This document shows, in pieces, positions 7,752 to 15,583 of a stretch of DNA of 24,958 nucleotides. The translations under genes were made by a program, and so were the position numbers. How positions within the stretch are numbered: the first letter of the stretch is position 1; each line of letters opens with the position of its first letter. The notes below the pieces were generated by a model, which was not told the DNA's origin, did no database searches, and was given only the letters and a program-made list of their open reading frames with translations. Origin of the DNA: Phenylobacterium sp. CCH9-H3 (lineage in GTDB: Bacteria; Pseudomonadota; Alphaproteobacteria; Caulobacterales; Caulobacteraceae); NCBI RefSeq assembly GCF_001557235.1, contig NZ_LSJI01000296.1, positions 1 to 24,958 of the forward strand. Reading direction: 5' to 3'.

Positions 7752-7875
7752 TGATATCGGCGGTCCGCGAAAATAATCTTCCCGTGTCAAACGAGCGATC
7801 GAGGCTTCGTCGCAGATCGGCGAGCGCAGTCGTCATCGATCGGAATACTTGTCGAAGCGACGGGGACGTAACGCC

Positions 7876-9099
7876 ATGCAAGATGTCGTGGAAGGATATA
7901 CCAAGCCTGGGCATGTTCCCGAGACGCTGTTCGTGGCGGGAAATATCTGGGAGCAACTGGGCGACCACCCGCACGCGCGTCTGAAGGCGATCGCGGCGGG
8001 CCGCCCCCTGGTCTATCTCGAGCGGCACAACCATCAGGGCCATTCGCCGGCCGGCGCATGGCTCGCCTGCTCGGCCGAAGCGAACCGGCAGATCCTGATG
8101 GATGCCCAGACCTTTCCCAGTTCCGCGGCGACCATCTTCGGCAAGATGCTGGGAGGTCTGAAGTTCTTCCCGGTCGAGGTCGACCCGCCGGATCACGCCA
8201 AGTACCGCGCGCTCTTCGCCCCGTTCTTCAAGCCTGCCGTAGTCAACGCCATGAAGGACAAGATCACGGCCCGCGTGGACGAGCTCATCGACGTCCTGGC
8301 TCCGAAGGGAGGCTGCGAGTTCATCTCGGAGTTCTCCCGGATCTTCCCGGCGTCCATCTTCATCGACATGGCGGGGCTGCCTCATGCCCGGGCGGATGAG
8401 TTTCTGGCGTGGGCGCGCACTGCACTCGACCAGAACCAGCCCGCCGACGCCAAGACGGCCGCCCTCCTGCGTATCCGCGACTATCTGGCGGAGGAGATCC
8501 GCGCCCGGCGGGACCGGCCGCGCGACGATATGCTGAGCACCATCGCCAACGCTCAGATCGACGGCGAACGCATCTCGGTGGACGACGCCACCGGCGGCGC
8601 CATCGTCCTGTTCATCGCCGGAATGGACACGGTCGCCAATCTGCTGGGTTGGGTCTTCCTCCAGCTCGCCTCGGACCCTGGGCTTCAGGCGCGCCTACGG
8701 GCAGAGCCGTCGATCCTGCCGGGCGCGCTCGAGGAGATGCTGCGGTTCTTCTCGCCGGTGACCGTCAGCCGCCGCGCAGCGCGCGACGCCGACGTCTGCG
8801 GCGTCAGGATCAAGGCGGGGGACACGGTCTGCTGCTCGATGACGCTGGCGTCGCGGGATGAAGCCGAATTCCCGAACCCCGACACCCTGAACGTCGACGC
8901 GCCAGCGCAACGCCATCTGGCCTTCGGCTTCGGCCCGCACCTCTGCCTGGGCATGCATCTTGCGCGACTGGAAGCCACGGTCGTCCTCCAGCGCTGGTTC
9001 ACACGGGTGCCGCCCTTCCGTGTCGTGCCGGGGTCGCTGATCCGGCGACGGGGCGCAGGCGTCCTCGGCGTCGACGAACTTCCGCTGACCTGGACCTGA
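7876..9099 (+). CDS. Cytochrome P450, CYP101 (P450cam)-like
   Basis: Soluble bacterial class I P450, 407 residues from the ATG at 7876 (GGGGA about ten bases upstream; a TTG nine codons earlier is less likely). The heme loop is FGFGPHLCLG with the thiolate C357. The I-helix has AGMDT with D251 and T252, the proton-relay pair, and the ExxR motif is E287-R290. The overall run of sequence, including the C-terminal LGVDELPLTW, follows P450cam of Pseudomonas putida and its sphingomonad relatives. The camphor-binding Tyr96 corresponds to L95 here (GGLKFFPVEVDPP), so camphor itself is an unlikely substrate. It should take electrons from the putidaredoxin-like ferredoxin and reductase at 11202-12770. 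It is the first gene of an operon with a TauD-type dioxygenase and a gentisate-dioxygenase-like cupin. Confidence 0.93.
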   Translation: MQDVVEGYTKPGHVPETLFVAGNIWEQLGDHPHARLKAIAAGRPLVYLERHNHQGHSPAGAWLACSAEANRQILMDAQTFPSSAATIFGKMLGGLKFFPVEVDPPDHAKYRALFAPFFKPAVVNAMKDKITARVDELIDVLAPKGGCEFISEFSRIFPASIFIDMAGLPHARADEFLAWARTALDQNQPADAKTAALLRIRDYLAEEIRARRDRPRDDMLSTIANAQIDGERISVDDATGGAIVLFIAGMDTVANLLGWVFLQLASDPGLQARLRAEPSILPGALEEMLRFFSPVTVSRRAARDADVCGVRIKAGDTVCCSMTLASRDEAEFPNPDTLNVDAPAQRHLAFGFGPHLCLGMHLARLEATVVLQRWFTRVPPFRVVPGSLIRRRGAGVLGVDELPLTWT

Positions 9100-9157
9100 A
9101 CCCCGGCCCCTCGGCCACTCAATCCCCCTTCAACGCCCGGCGCGCAGGAGACCCTCT

Positions 9158-10024
9158 ATGTCCGCCCCTATTCCCACCCATGCCATCACACCCCTCAAGC
9201 CGTTCGGCGTCGAAGTCCATCTCGACCTGCGGGGGCCCGAACACGACGAGACCGTCAAGGCCCTCTTCGAGCACTATGGGCTGCTCGTCTTCCGCAACCA
9301 GCAACTCACCCAGGATCAGCAACGCCGGGTGATGGCAAAGCTGGGTCCGGTGCTCGAGGACTTTCGGACGGTCGGCTACGTCTCGAACACCCGGCCGGAC
9401 GGCATCCTGGGAGACCACGACGTCTCCTTCCACTCCGACTTCTTCTACACGGCCCATCCGGCCCTGGGCATCTCGCTCCATGCGATCGAGGCGCCCTACG
9501 AAGAGACCTGGACCAGCTTCGCCGACGGTGTCGGCGTGCTGGACCGGCTTCCGCCGGCGCTGCGCCGGCGCATCGAGACGCTCGAAGGCCTGAACATCTT
9601 CTCGGCGACGGACGAAGGGATGCGGGGCCGGCAGTCGTTGGATGACTACCCGGCCGATGCGCCGCGCGCGATGCACCCCCTGGTCATGGTCGACCCTGTC
9701 ACAGGGCGTCCCGCCATGGGCGCGATCCAGCAGAACACCGCCGTGATCTTGGGTCTCGAGCGCGCAGAGAGCGAGGCGTTGCTCGACGAGCTGCACAGCT
9801 ACACCTACGCGCCAGAGAACATCTACCAGCACCGCTGGCGCACCGGCGACCTCGTGATCTGGGCCAACCAGGCCATGCATCACGCGCGCGGCGGCCTCAC
9901 GCCTGGGAAGACCCGCACCCTCCAGCGGGTCTGCATCACCGACGCCCTGCCGTCCGAATATGATGCGCCAATCCCGGATTCTCGCCTCCCCGTGCACATG
10001 AGAGCCCAGCCCGCGGGGGCCTAG
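9158..10024 (+). CDS. TauD/TfdA-family Fe(II)/2-oxoglutarate-dependent dioxygenase
   Basis: Cytoplasmic non-heme iron oxygenase that couples 2-oxoglutarate decarboxylation to hydroxylation of a substrate, often followed by loss of a leaving group. The 288-residue protein shows the iron-binding HxD as H92-D94 in FHSDFFY and the distal histidine H242 in IWANQAMHHARGG. A likely 2-oxoglutarate-binding arginine is R253 or R257 in KTRTLQRVC. The start ATG at 9158 has AGGAG seven bases upstream. It lies 58 bases after the P450 and 86 bases before the cupin gene, all in one direction. Family members act on taurine, alkyl sulfates, 2,4-D and carboxylated or ether compounds; nothing in the context (no sulfonate transporter) supports taurine. 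A second hydroxylation or ether-cleaving step after the P450 is my inference. Confidence 0.88.
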   Translation: MSAPIPTHAITPLKPFGVEVHLDLRGPEHDETVKALFEHYGLLVFRNQQLTQDQQRRVMAKLGPVLEDFRTVGYVSNTRPDGILGDHDVSFHSDFFYTAHPALGISLHAIEAPYEETWTSFADGVGVLDRLPPALRRRIETLEGLNIFSATDEGMRGRQSLDDYPADAPRAMHPLVMVDPVTGRPAMGAIQQNTAVILGLERAESEALLDELHSYTYAPENIYQHRWRTGDLVIWANQAMHHARGGLTPGKTRTLQRVCITDALPSEYDAPIPDSRLPVHMRAQPAGA

Positions 10025-10034
10025 CCGACGCCGC

Positions 10035-10063
10035 CAGGCTCGCGGCGGTGGGTCGCGAGCCTG
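10035..10063 (+). repeat. Strong intercistronic hairpin between the TauD-type gene and the cupin gene
   Basis: A perfect 10-bp stem (10035-10044 with 10054-10063) with a 9-nt loop starts 11 bases after the dioxygenase stop and lies 47 bases before the cupin start. There is no T tract, so it is more likely a partial attenuator or an RNA-stability element than a full terminator. Confidence 0.55.
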
Positions 10064-10110
10064 CCTCCCCTGGACGCCGCCGCCGTCCTCATCCCACGGA
10101 GTTCGCCCCT

Positions 10111-11154
10111 ATGGTCGAGGTCATGACGGACGCCGCCGAGCGCCGGGCGCTCGCGGCCGAGCTGGCCGCCCACAACATCGTGGTCGCGCAGCCCGACGAT
10201 CCGCCGCTGTTCACCCCCACACCCGCGGCGAAGATGAGGCCCTGGCACTGGCGGGCCCCGGACCTCGACGGGCTGCTCGATCTGATCGGGGCGCGGCTGC
10301 GGCTCGAACGGGGCGGAATGCGGCGCACGCTGCGGCTCGCCAATCCCGGCCTGGCGTTCGGAACGACGCCGAGCTTCTGGGCCTCGATCCAGTACATCCA
10401 TCCCGGCGAGATCGCCTCGACCCATCGTCATGCGGCCAATGCGTTGCGCTTCGTCATGCAGGGCTCGGGCACGGAGACCACGGTCGATGGCGAACTCTAT
10501 GTGATGAACCAGGGCGACCTCGTTCTCACGCCCGGCTGGCGCTGGCACGACCATGAGAACGTCAGCCCGCGGCCCATGGTTTGGCTGGACGTGTTGGACA
10601 TTTCGCTCGTCCGGGCCCTTGACGCCCAGTTCTTCGAGGACGGCGGCACGGCGCGACAGCCGCTCAGCGCCCAGCCGCAGCGGGCGGCGCGCCAGTTCGG
10701 AAGCTTCATGATGCGTCCCGTGGACGCCAGGCCGATCTGCCGCGCGAGCCCCGCGCTCGCCTATCCCTGGGCGCAAGCGCTCGGGGCGCTGGAAGCGGCG
10801 GCCGCGCTCGAGCCGGATCCGTTCGACGACACGATCCTGGAGTACCAGAACCCGCTGACGGGCGGGCCGGCCATGCCGACGCTCGGCGTGAGGCTGCAGA
10901 TGCTGCGCCCCGGGGCCGAAACCCGCCCGCACCGGCACACCGGCAGCGCGCTCTACCATGCTGTGGCGGGCCGAGGTTCGATGACGATCGACGACCAGAG
11001 ATTCGACTGGGGCCCTGGCGATTTCATCGCCTTGCCGTCGTGGGCAAAGCACTCGCACGCGAACGCTTCGTCCACCGAGCCGGCCATCCTGTTCCAGGTC
11101 AACGACGCACCGGTGCTCCAGGCGTTGGACCTCTACCGCGAAGCGGCGGGCTGA
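10111..11154 (+). CDS. Gentisate 1,2-dioxygenase-like double-cupin protein
   Basis: The 347-residue protein has two cupin domains, as in gentisate 1,2-dioxygenase, 1-hydroxy-2-naphthoate dioxygenase and salicylate 1,2-dioxygenase, which open aromatic rings with Fe(II) and O2. The first cupin (about 92-165) has likely iron ligands H105 and H107 in STHRHAANALRFVMQGSG and H146 in GWRWHDHEN. The second (about 258-332) also keeps histidines H274, H276 and H314/H316, so it may bind metal as well. The ATG at 10111 has GGAG nine bases upstream; a GTG at 10048 would fall inside the hairpin and is unlikely. It is the last gene of the P450 operon, converging on the ferredoxin gene. Cleavage of a hydroxylated aromatic or enol/diketone ring is inferred; gentisate itself is unproven and no maleylpyruvate genes are visible. 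Confidence 0.85.
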   Translation: MVEVMTDAAERRALAAELAAHNIVVAQPDDPPLFTPTPAAKMRPWHWRAPDLDGLLDLIGARLRLERGGMRRTLRLANPGLAFGTTPSFWASIQYIHPGEIASTHRHAANALRFVMQGSGTETTVDGELYVMNQGDLVLTPGWRWHDHENVSPRPMVWLDVLDISLVRALDAQFFEDGGTARQPLSAQPQRAARQFGSFMMRPVDARPICRASPALAYPWAQALGALEAAAALEPDPFDDTILEYQNPLTGGPAMPTLGVRLQMLRPGAETRPHRHTGSALYHAVAGRGSMTIDDQRFDWGPGDFIALPSWAKHSHANASSTEPAILFQVNDAPVLQALDLYREAAG

Positions 11155-11161
11155 GGCCTAC

Positions 11162-11190
11162 GGCCCCTCCCCTGCTTCCGGCGAGGGACC
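11162..11190 (-). terminator. Hairpin between the convergent cupin and ferredoxin genes
   Basis: An 8-bp stem (11162-11169 with 11183-11190) and 13-nt loop lies in the 47-base gap between two stop codons. On the minus strand every pair forms, with one G-U; on the plus strand there is one mismatch. There is no T tract. Confidence 0.4.
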
Positions 11191-11201
11191 CCCATGGCGA
11201 C

Positions 11202-11522
11202 CTAGTGCTGGCTGAGCGGCAAGCGGACCACGAGGCCGTCGAGCGTGTCATCGACGCGGATCTGGCACGACAGGCGACTGGTCTCCCGAACGCCATCGGC
11301 AAAGTCGAGCATAGCGTCCTCGGTCGCCGACCGGCTTCCGGTACGCCCCAGCCACTCCGGCTCCACAAAGACGTGGCAGGTCGCGCAGGAGCAGGCGCCG
11401 CCGCACTCCGCGTCGATGCCCGGGACGTTGTTCTTCACGGCCCCTTCCATGAGGGAGAGGCCCGCCTTGACCTCGACCTCGTGCTCGGTTCCGTCGTGTT
11501 CGATGTAGGTGACTTTCGGCAT
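11202..11522 (-). CDS. [2Fe-2S] ferredoxin, putidaredoxin/adrenodoxin type
   Basis: Small electron carrier of 106 residues, the same length as putidaredoxin, which shuttles electrons one at a time from an NADH-dependent reductase to a P450. The cluster ligands are C40, C46, C49 ([12 protein letters not shown]) and C86 (SRLSCQIRV), with the putidaredoxin spacing. The acidic residue before the first cysteine (E39) and the segment [17 protein letters not shown] are typical. Unlike putidaredoxin, which ends in a tryptophan important for reductase and P450cam binding, this protein ends in LPLSQH. The ATG at 11522 follows the reductase stop by 18 bases, and the ribosome site is weak, suggesting coupling. 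It is the likely partner of the CYP101-like P450 on the opposite strand. Confidence 0.95.
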   Translation of the reverse strand: MPKVTYIEHDGTEHEVEVKAGLSLMEGAVKNNVPGIDAECGGACSCATCHVFVEPEWLGRTGSRSATEDAMLDFADGVRETSRLSCQIRVDDTLDGLVVRLPLSQH

Positions 11523-11540
11523 CGGGTTCGTCGGCGCGCC

Positions 11541-12770
11541 TCAGGCGGCGACCTCCTTCATGGGAACGGTGGGGTCCGCAAGCTTCGCCTTGTTCACGGG
11601 TTTGCGGTTGAGGATGAGCAGCTTGCCCATCATGAATTCGGGCGGGGCGTTGATCGCCTCGACGGCCTGCAGCTGGTCGCCCTTGAGATGGAAGACGGCG
11701 AACTTGGCGGTGGCCGGGTCGCCGCGCACCAGGATCTCGTCGGCGTCGAAGGGGTAGCCGGCGATCTGGAGCTTCAGGTCGTACTGGTCGCTCCACTGCC
11801 AGGGGCATTCCCCGGTCGGCCGCGGCTTGCCCACGATCGCGCTGGCGGCCTGCTTGGCCTGCTCCAGCGCGTTGGGCACGCTCTCCATCCGGAACATCCG
11901 GTCATAGATCGGCATCGGCCGGTGGGCTACGTCGCCGATGGCGAAGACGGCAGGGTCGCTGACGCTGCGCGCGTCGAGGTCCACCACCACGCCGCGGGCG
12001 CAGTCCAACCCCGCGTCGCGGGCTAGTTCGTCGTTGGGGGTCGCGCCCACGCCCACCACCACGGCGTCGCAGGCGATCACGCGGCCGTCCGCCAGCTTCA
12101 CGCCGGTGACCCTGCCGTCCTGGCCCTTGAAGCCCGTCACCGAGCAGCCCAGCTCGAAGCGGACACCGTTCTTCTCGTGGTGGGCCGTGAAGAAGTCGGA
12201 GAGCGCCTGGCAGGCCACCCGCGCCAGAATGCGGTCTTCCCGCTCCAGCACGACAGCCTGCGCGCCTAGAGCGCGGCTCGAGGCGGCGACCTCGAGCCCG
12301 ATGTAGCCGCCGCCCACCACGGCCAGCGTCTTGCCCGGCCCGATGGCGGCCTTCAGCGCCTCGGCGTCGGCCGCCGTGCGCAGGAACATGATGCCGGAGA
12401 GCTCGGCGCCTTCGATCGGCAGGGCGACGGCGCGTGCGCCCGTCGCCAGGATCAGGTGGTCGTACAAGACAGTCGCGCCGTCAGACAGGGCCACGGTCAT
12501 GGCGCCGCGGTTCAGCGCGGTCGCGCGCACCGAGGAGCGGAAGTCGATGCCGGCCTCGGCGTAGAACTCCAGCGGCTTCAGGGCCAGCGACTCGGCGTCG
12601 GCCTCGCCCTTCAGCCAGGCCTTCGACAGGGGCGGCCGTTGGTAGGGCGGAATCGGTTCCTCGCCAACCAGCGTGATGGAGCCCTCGAAACCGTACTGCC
12701 GCAGGAGCGCCGCGGCGGTCCCGCCGGCATGGCCAGCGCCCAAGATCACCACCCGCGCCAAGGCGTCCAC
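11541..12770 (-). CDS. Ferredoxin reductase, putidaredoxin reductase-like (FAD/NADH)
   Basis: FAD enzyme that moves electrons from NADH to the neighbouring ferredoxin. Counted from the GTG at 12770 (409 residues), it has the FAD-binding GAGHAGG at 11-17 and ATGAR at 109-113. A second Rossmann fold, GGGYIGLEVA (153-162), is followed by an acidic residue at the end of the next strand (VVLERED), which favours NADH over NADPH. FAIGDVAHRP closes the FAD site, and the C-terminal third is the usual reductase dimer-like domain. The GTG has GGGGAG four bases upstream; an in-frame TTG at 12794 would add eight residues and leaves a leader of only about 15 nt from the predicted promoter. It is the first gene of a two-gene operon behind shared site H and completes a P450cam-type three-part system. 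Confidence 0.93.
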   Translation of the reverse strand: MDALARVVILGAGHAGGTAAALLRQYGFEGSITLVGEEPIPPYQRPPLSKAWLKGEADAESLALKPLEFYAEAGIDFRSSVRATALNRGAMTVALSDGATVLYDHLILATGARAVALPIEGAELSGIMFLRTAADAEALKAAIGPGKTLAVVGGGYIGLEVAASSRALGAQAVVLEREDRILARVACQALSDFFTAHHEKNGVRFELGCSVTGFKGQDGRVTGVKLADGRVIACDAVVVGVGATPNDELARDAGLDCARGVVVDLDARSVSDPAVFAIGDVAHRPMPIYDRMFRMESVPNALEQAKQAASAIVGKPRPTGECPWQWSDQYDLKLQIAGYPFDADEILVRGDPATAKFAVFHLKGDQLQAVEAINAPPEFMMGKLLILNRKPVNKAKLADPTVPMKEVAA

Positions 12771-12815
12771 CCATCTCCCCGCGCTGTCGGTCAACGCCTT
12801 TGAAGCTTCGGGCGG

Positions 12816-12861
12816 ACCCTATTGATTTCTGCCGCGCCGGCTGTCCCCGCCGTCGGTGACA
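12816..12861 (-). promoter_or_regulatory. Shared operator/promoter site H (drives ferredoxin reductase-ferredoxin)
   Basis: Dyad at 12842-12861, read on the minus strand as TGTCAC-N8-GGGACA, then 20 nt, then TAGGGT (12821-12816). The inferred start near 12809 leaves about 39 nt before the GTG at 12770. Confidence 0.65.
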
Positions 12862-12877
12862 CCTCGGCGACGGCGCA

Positions 12878-12914
12878 CAAGAAAGGACGCCGCAGCGCAT
12901 CCGCCGCGGCGTCC
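12878..12914 (-). terminator. Rho-independent terminator after TonB receptor 1
   Basis: On the minus strand a perfect 9-bp stem (12914-12906 with 12893-12885), with a 12-nt loop, is followed by TTTCTTG. It lies 32 bases after the receptor stop and upstream of site H, insulating the reductase operon. Confidence 0.75.
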
Positions 12915-12946
12915 GAGTGGAGGAACGGAATCCGGCTTATCGGGCG

Positions 12947-15583
12947 CTAGAACTCCCAGCGGCCCTCGACGTACCACATGCGCGGCTCGCCGATGACGCT
13001 CGGCGCAGCTCCCGAGATCGGGAAACCGGCGGCCGGACCCTGGTTGTAGACCTTGTCCAGGAGATTGGTGACGCGCGCGCCGACGCTGAAGTTGGAGCCC
13101 CGGATGTGGCGCCAGTCCGCCCGCAGGTCGACGAGGGTGACAGGCGCCGTGAAGTAGGGCTGAGAGTCATTGCCGTAGATTCCCTCCTCCGTCGGCCCCG
13201 GCGTGAGGCCGGCGTAGATCGACGAGTTGGGGTCGCTCGTGGCGTAGCTGCCCTGGTAGTAGATGTTGGCGCCGAAGGTGATGTCCTCGCCTGTCGCCGC
13301 CTTCAGATCGATCTCAGGCTGGATCGACCACTTCCATTTGGCCACGCCCCGGAAGCTGTCCGGCTTGAAGAGGATCGGCGTGGGGCCCAGACCCGTGATC
13401 ACGCCCTTGGCGTGGTCGATGACGAAGGTCTGGGTCGACGAGGTGCACTGCGGTCTCCAGAACTGGCTGCTGCAGCGCTGGGTCTCGGTCCACTTGTCGT
13501 AGGAGGCGTCGGTCAGCGACGCATTGCCCGTCACCGAGAACCAGTCGTTGAACCGGATGGTCGTGTCGAGCTCGAAGCCCTTGATCGTGGCCTTGGCCGC
13601 GTTGGTCCGCAGGACGAGCGGCGGGACGAAGTCCTGACGCTGCACGTCGTCATACCATTGATGGTAGGCGGCGATGTTCGTGCGGCCCGTGATCCCGCCG
13701 AGCGACCAGTCGGCCTTCAGCCCAAGCTCGATATCCTTCACGCGCTCCGGCCCGAAGAGGCGCCGCGGATCGGCCGGATCGGTGACGGTCGTGTTCACGC
13801 CGCCGCCCTTGTAGCCGGTTCGATGCGCGAGATAGACGAGCGTCCGGTCATTGACCTGCCAGTCGGCGCTCAGCGTGTAGGTCCAGGCCTTGGACAGCGG
13901 GTTGACCGTCGTCAGGACGCTGGCCCCCGGCAGGCGCTGAGGATCGGGATAGAGGATCGGGATCCTCACGCCCTTGAAGGTCACGTAGTTCGTGGCCGTC
14001 GCGCTGTCGAAGACCGTGTCGGTGTCCCAGTTGCGCCGCACGCCGCCGGTTATCCGCAGGGTGTCCGTCAGCTTGAGGTTGGCCTGGGCGTAGACCGCGT
14101 AGTTCTCGCTCTCGGTGCGCGTGATCTTGGTGCAGTCCGTGCCCGCGGGCAGGCCGACGCCGTTCGGCGCGGCCCCGCTGCAGTAGGTCGCAGTGCTGGG
14201 GGTTCCGCTGGGGACCGTGTAGGCGTTGCGCAGACCGGTCGTCACATAGTTGAAGTCGCGCGCCTTGGCCGAGCGGTAGTAGAAGCCGGCCTGCCAGTCC
14301 ACACGCTCATCGAAGAGCTGGCCCAGGGCCTGGATCTCGTTGCTCCAGGTGCGGCCGGGCCAACCGCCCTGGTAGGCGACGTCGTCGCTGCGCACTTCGG
14401 TCGCGCCGCGCGGCCGGATGGCGTAGCCGTCGTAGAGCGGCCCATCGACGGCGTCACCGTTGTCCGTGCCGTCGCGCACCTTCGCCCAGTAGATGCCGAA
14501 GATGTTGCGGATCGCCAGGTTGTCGCTGACATCCCAACGGGTCTGGTTGACGATGCCGTGGCTCTTCGACTCGAACGGCGCGTGGAGGTTGGTGAACATC
14601 ACGTAGGGCCCGGCCGCGTTCTGCCGGTTGTAGCCGTCGCGCAGGATCTGCGACCAGGTGAGGCCCGGCGGCGGAGCCCGCCCGGTCATGAACTCGTAGC
14701 GGGCCGCCGTTGTCGGGTTGTTGGCCGGGATGACGTTACGCAGCGCCGGGCTGATGAAGCGTTCATCGACGAACCGGACCTGGTTGCCGGAGCCGTTGCT
14801 GTCCTCGTGGCTGCCGGAATAGATCGTGTAGTTCTCGAAGTTCTCGAACGGTCGCAGGACGAGTGAGGCCCGCCACTCGAGCCGGTTGACGTCGTCGTAG
14901 TCCTCGGGCGGCGAGCCGTCGCTGAAGATCGCTGTCGTGAAGCCGTCGCGCTGGCGGAGCCGACCGGCGACGCGGAACAGGACCTTGTCCGGGATGATGG
15001 CGCCGCCGACCGCGACGTCGAGCGCGCGATAGTCGTAGTTGCCCAGCGACGCGTCGACGTAGCCCGAGAACTCGTTCGTGGGCTTGCGCGGCGTGTAGAG
15101 GATCGCCCCGCCCGTGGTCGTTTCGCCGAAGAGAGTGCCCTGGGGGCCTTTCAGCACCTGCACATTCTGCAGGTCGAAAAGGGCGCGCGGGAAATTCGGA
15201 ACCTCGGCGAAGTAGCTCAAGGTGCCGGCCGCCCCGGACTGGGCCCGGACGATCGGACTGCACCCGCGCCGCGTGCCGACACAGGCGCCGACCTGCAGAC
15301 CCGAGGCCAGCTTGTTCAGGTCCTGCGTGTTGTTGATGACGAGGTCCTGCAGCCGCTCCTGGCTGACGACGGACACCGCCACCGGCACCTGCTGCACGTT
15401 CTCCTCGACCCGGCGCGCAGTCACCACGACTTCGTCGATCGACGAGTCGCGCATCGGCAAGGTGTCAAGGGCTGCTACGACCTTGGGGTCGGGCTTGTCC
15501 TGCGACAACGCCGGCGTCGCCACGACAAGAGCGCAGGACGCAGCGCCAAGCATCCAAACAGCGCGGGTCGTGATAGGCATCAT
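12947..15583 (-). CDS. TonB-dependent outer-membrane receptor 1
   Basis: Outer-membrane beta-barrel receptor of 878 residues for active, TonB-powered uptake of a substrate too large for porins. A signal peptide (about 1-27, MMPITTRAVWMLGAASCALV...ALS) is followed by the TonB box IDEVVVTARR (about 49-58). Then comes the plug domain, with QVLKGPQGTLFGETTTGGAI, and a 22-strand-type barrel ending in the aromatic C-terminus EGRWEF. Cysteine pairs in predicted loops (such as those around GACVGTRRGC and CSSQFWRPQC) are usual for this receptor group. Starts at 15583 and 15580 are both ATG; GAGGGGG lies about seven bases before the first. It is transcribed alone from shared site D. Such receptors in these bacteria often import plant polymers, glycosides or terpenoids rather than iron. 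The substrate is unknown. Confidence 0.95.
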   Translation of the reverse strand: MMPITTRAVWMLGAASCALVVATPALSQDKPDPKVVAALDTLPMRDSSIDEVVVTARRVEENVQQVPVAVSVVSQERLQDLVINNTQDLNKLASGLQVGACVGTRRGCSPIVRAQSGAAGTLSYFAEVPNFPRALFDLQNVQVLKGPQGTLFGETTTGGAILYTPRKPTNEFSGYVDASLGNYDYRALDVAVGGAIIPDKVLFRVAGRLRQRDGFTTAIFSDGSPPEDYDDVNRLEWRASLVLRPFENFENYTIYSGSHEDSNGSGNQVRFVDERFISPALRNVIPANNPTTAARYEFMTGRAPPPGLTWSQILRDGYNRQNAAGPYVMFTNLHAPFESKSHGIVNQTRWDVSDNLAIRNIFGIYWAKVRDGTDNGDAVDGPLYDGYAIRPRGATEVRSDDVAYQGGWPGRTWSNEIQALGQLFDERVDWQAGFYYRSAKARDFNYVTTGLRNAYTVPSGTPSTATYCSGAAPNGVGLPAGTDCTKITRTESENYAVYAQANLKLTDTLRITGGVRRNWDTDTVFDSATATNYVTFKGVRIPILYPDPQRLPGASVLTTVNPLSKAWTYTLSADWQVNDRTLVYLAHRTGYKGGGVNTTVTDPADPRRLFGPERVKDIELGLKADWSLGGITGRTNIAAYHQWYDDVQRQDFVPPLVLRTNAAKATIKGFELDTTIRFNDWFSVTGNASLTDASYDKWTETQRCSSQFWRPQCTSSTQTFVIDHAKGVITGLGPTPILFKPDSFRGVAKWKWSIQPEIDLKAATGEDITFGANIYYQGSYATSDPNSSIYAGLTPGPTEEGIYGNDSQPYFTAPVTLVDLRADWRHIRGSNFSVGARVTNLLDKVYNQGPAAGFPISGAAPSVIGEPRMWYVEGRWEF

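Noticed and set aside
7849..7875. TTG start at 7849 for the P450
   Set aside because: The ATG at 7876 has a purine-rich ribosome site and gives P450cam-like numbering; the nine extra residues are basic and not family-like.
9158..10024. Taurine dioxygenase (tauD) assignment
   Set aside because: Only the family is supported; there is no sulfonate transport or sulfur-starvation context, and the neighbours are carbon-catabolic genes.
12917..14866. Plus-strand open frame of 649 codons across TonB receptor 1
   Set aside because: It is antisense to a clear receptor gene; its composition (repetitive Arg/Asp/Val/Gly) is typical of the complementary frame in high-GC DNA.
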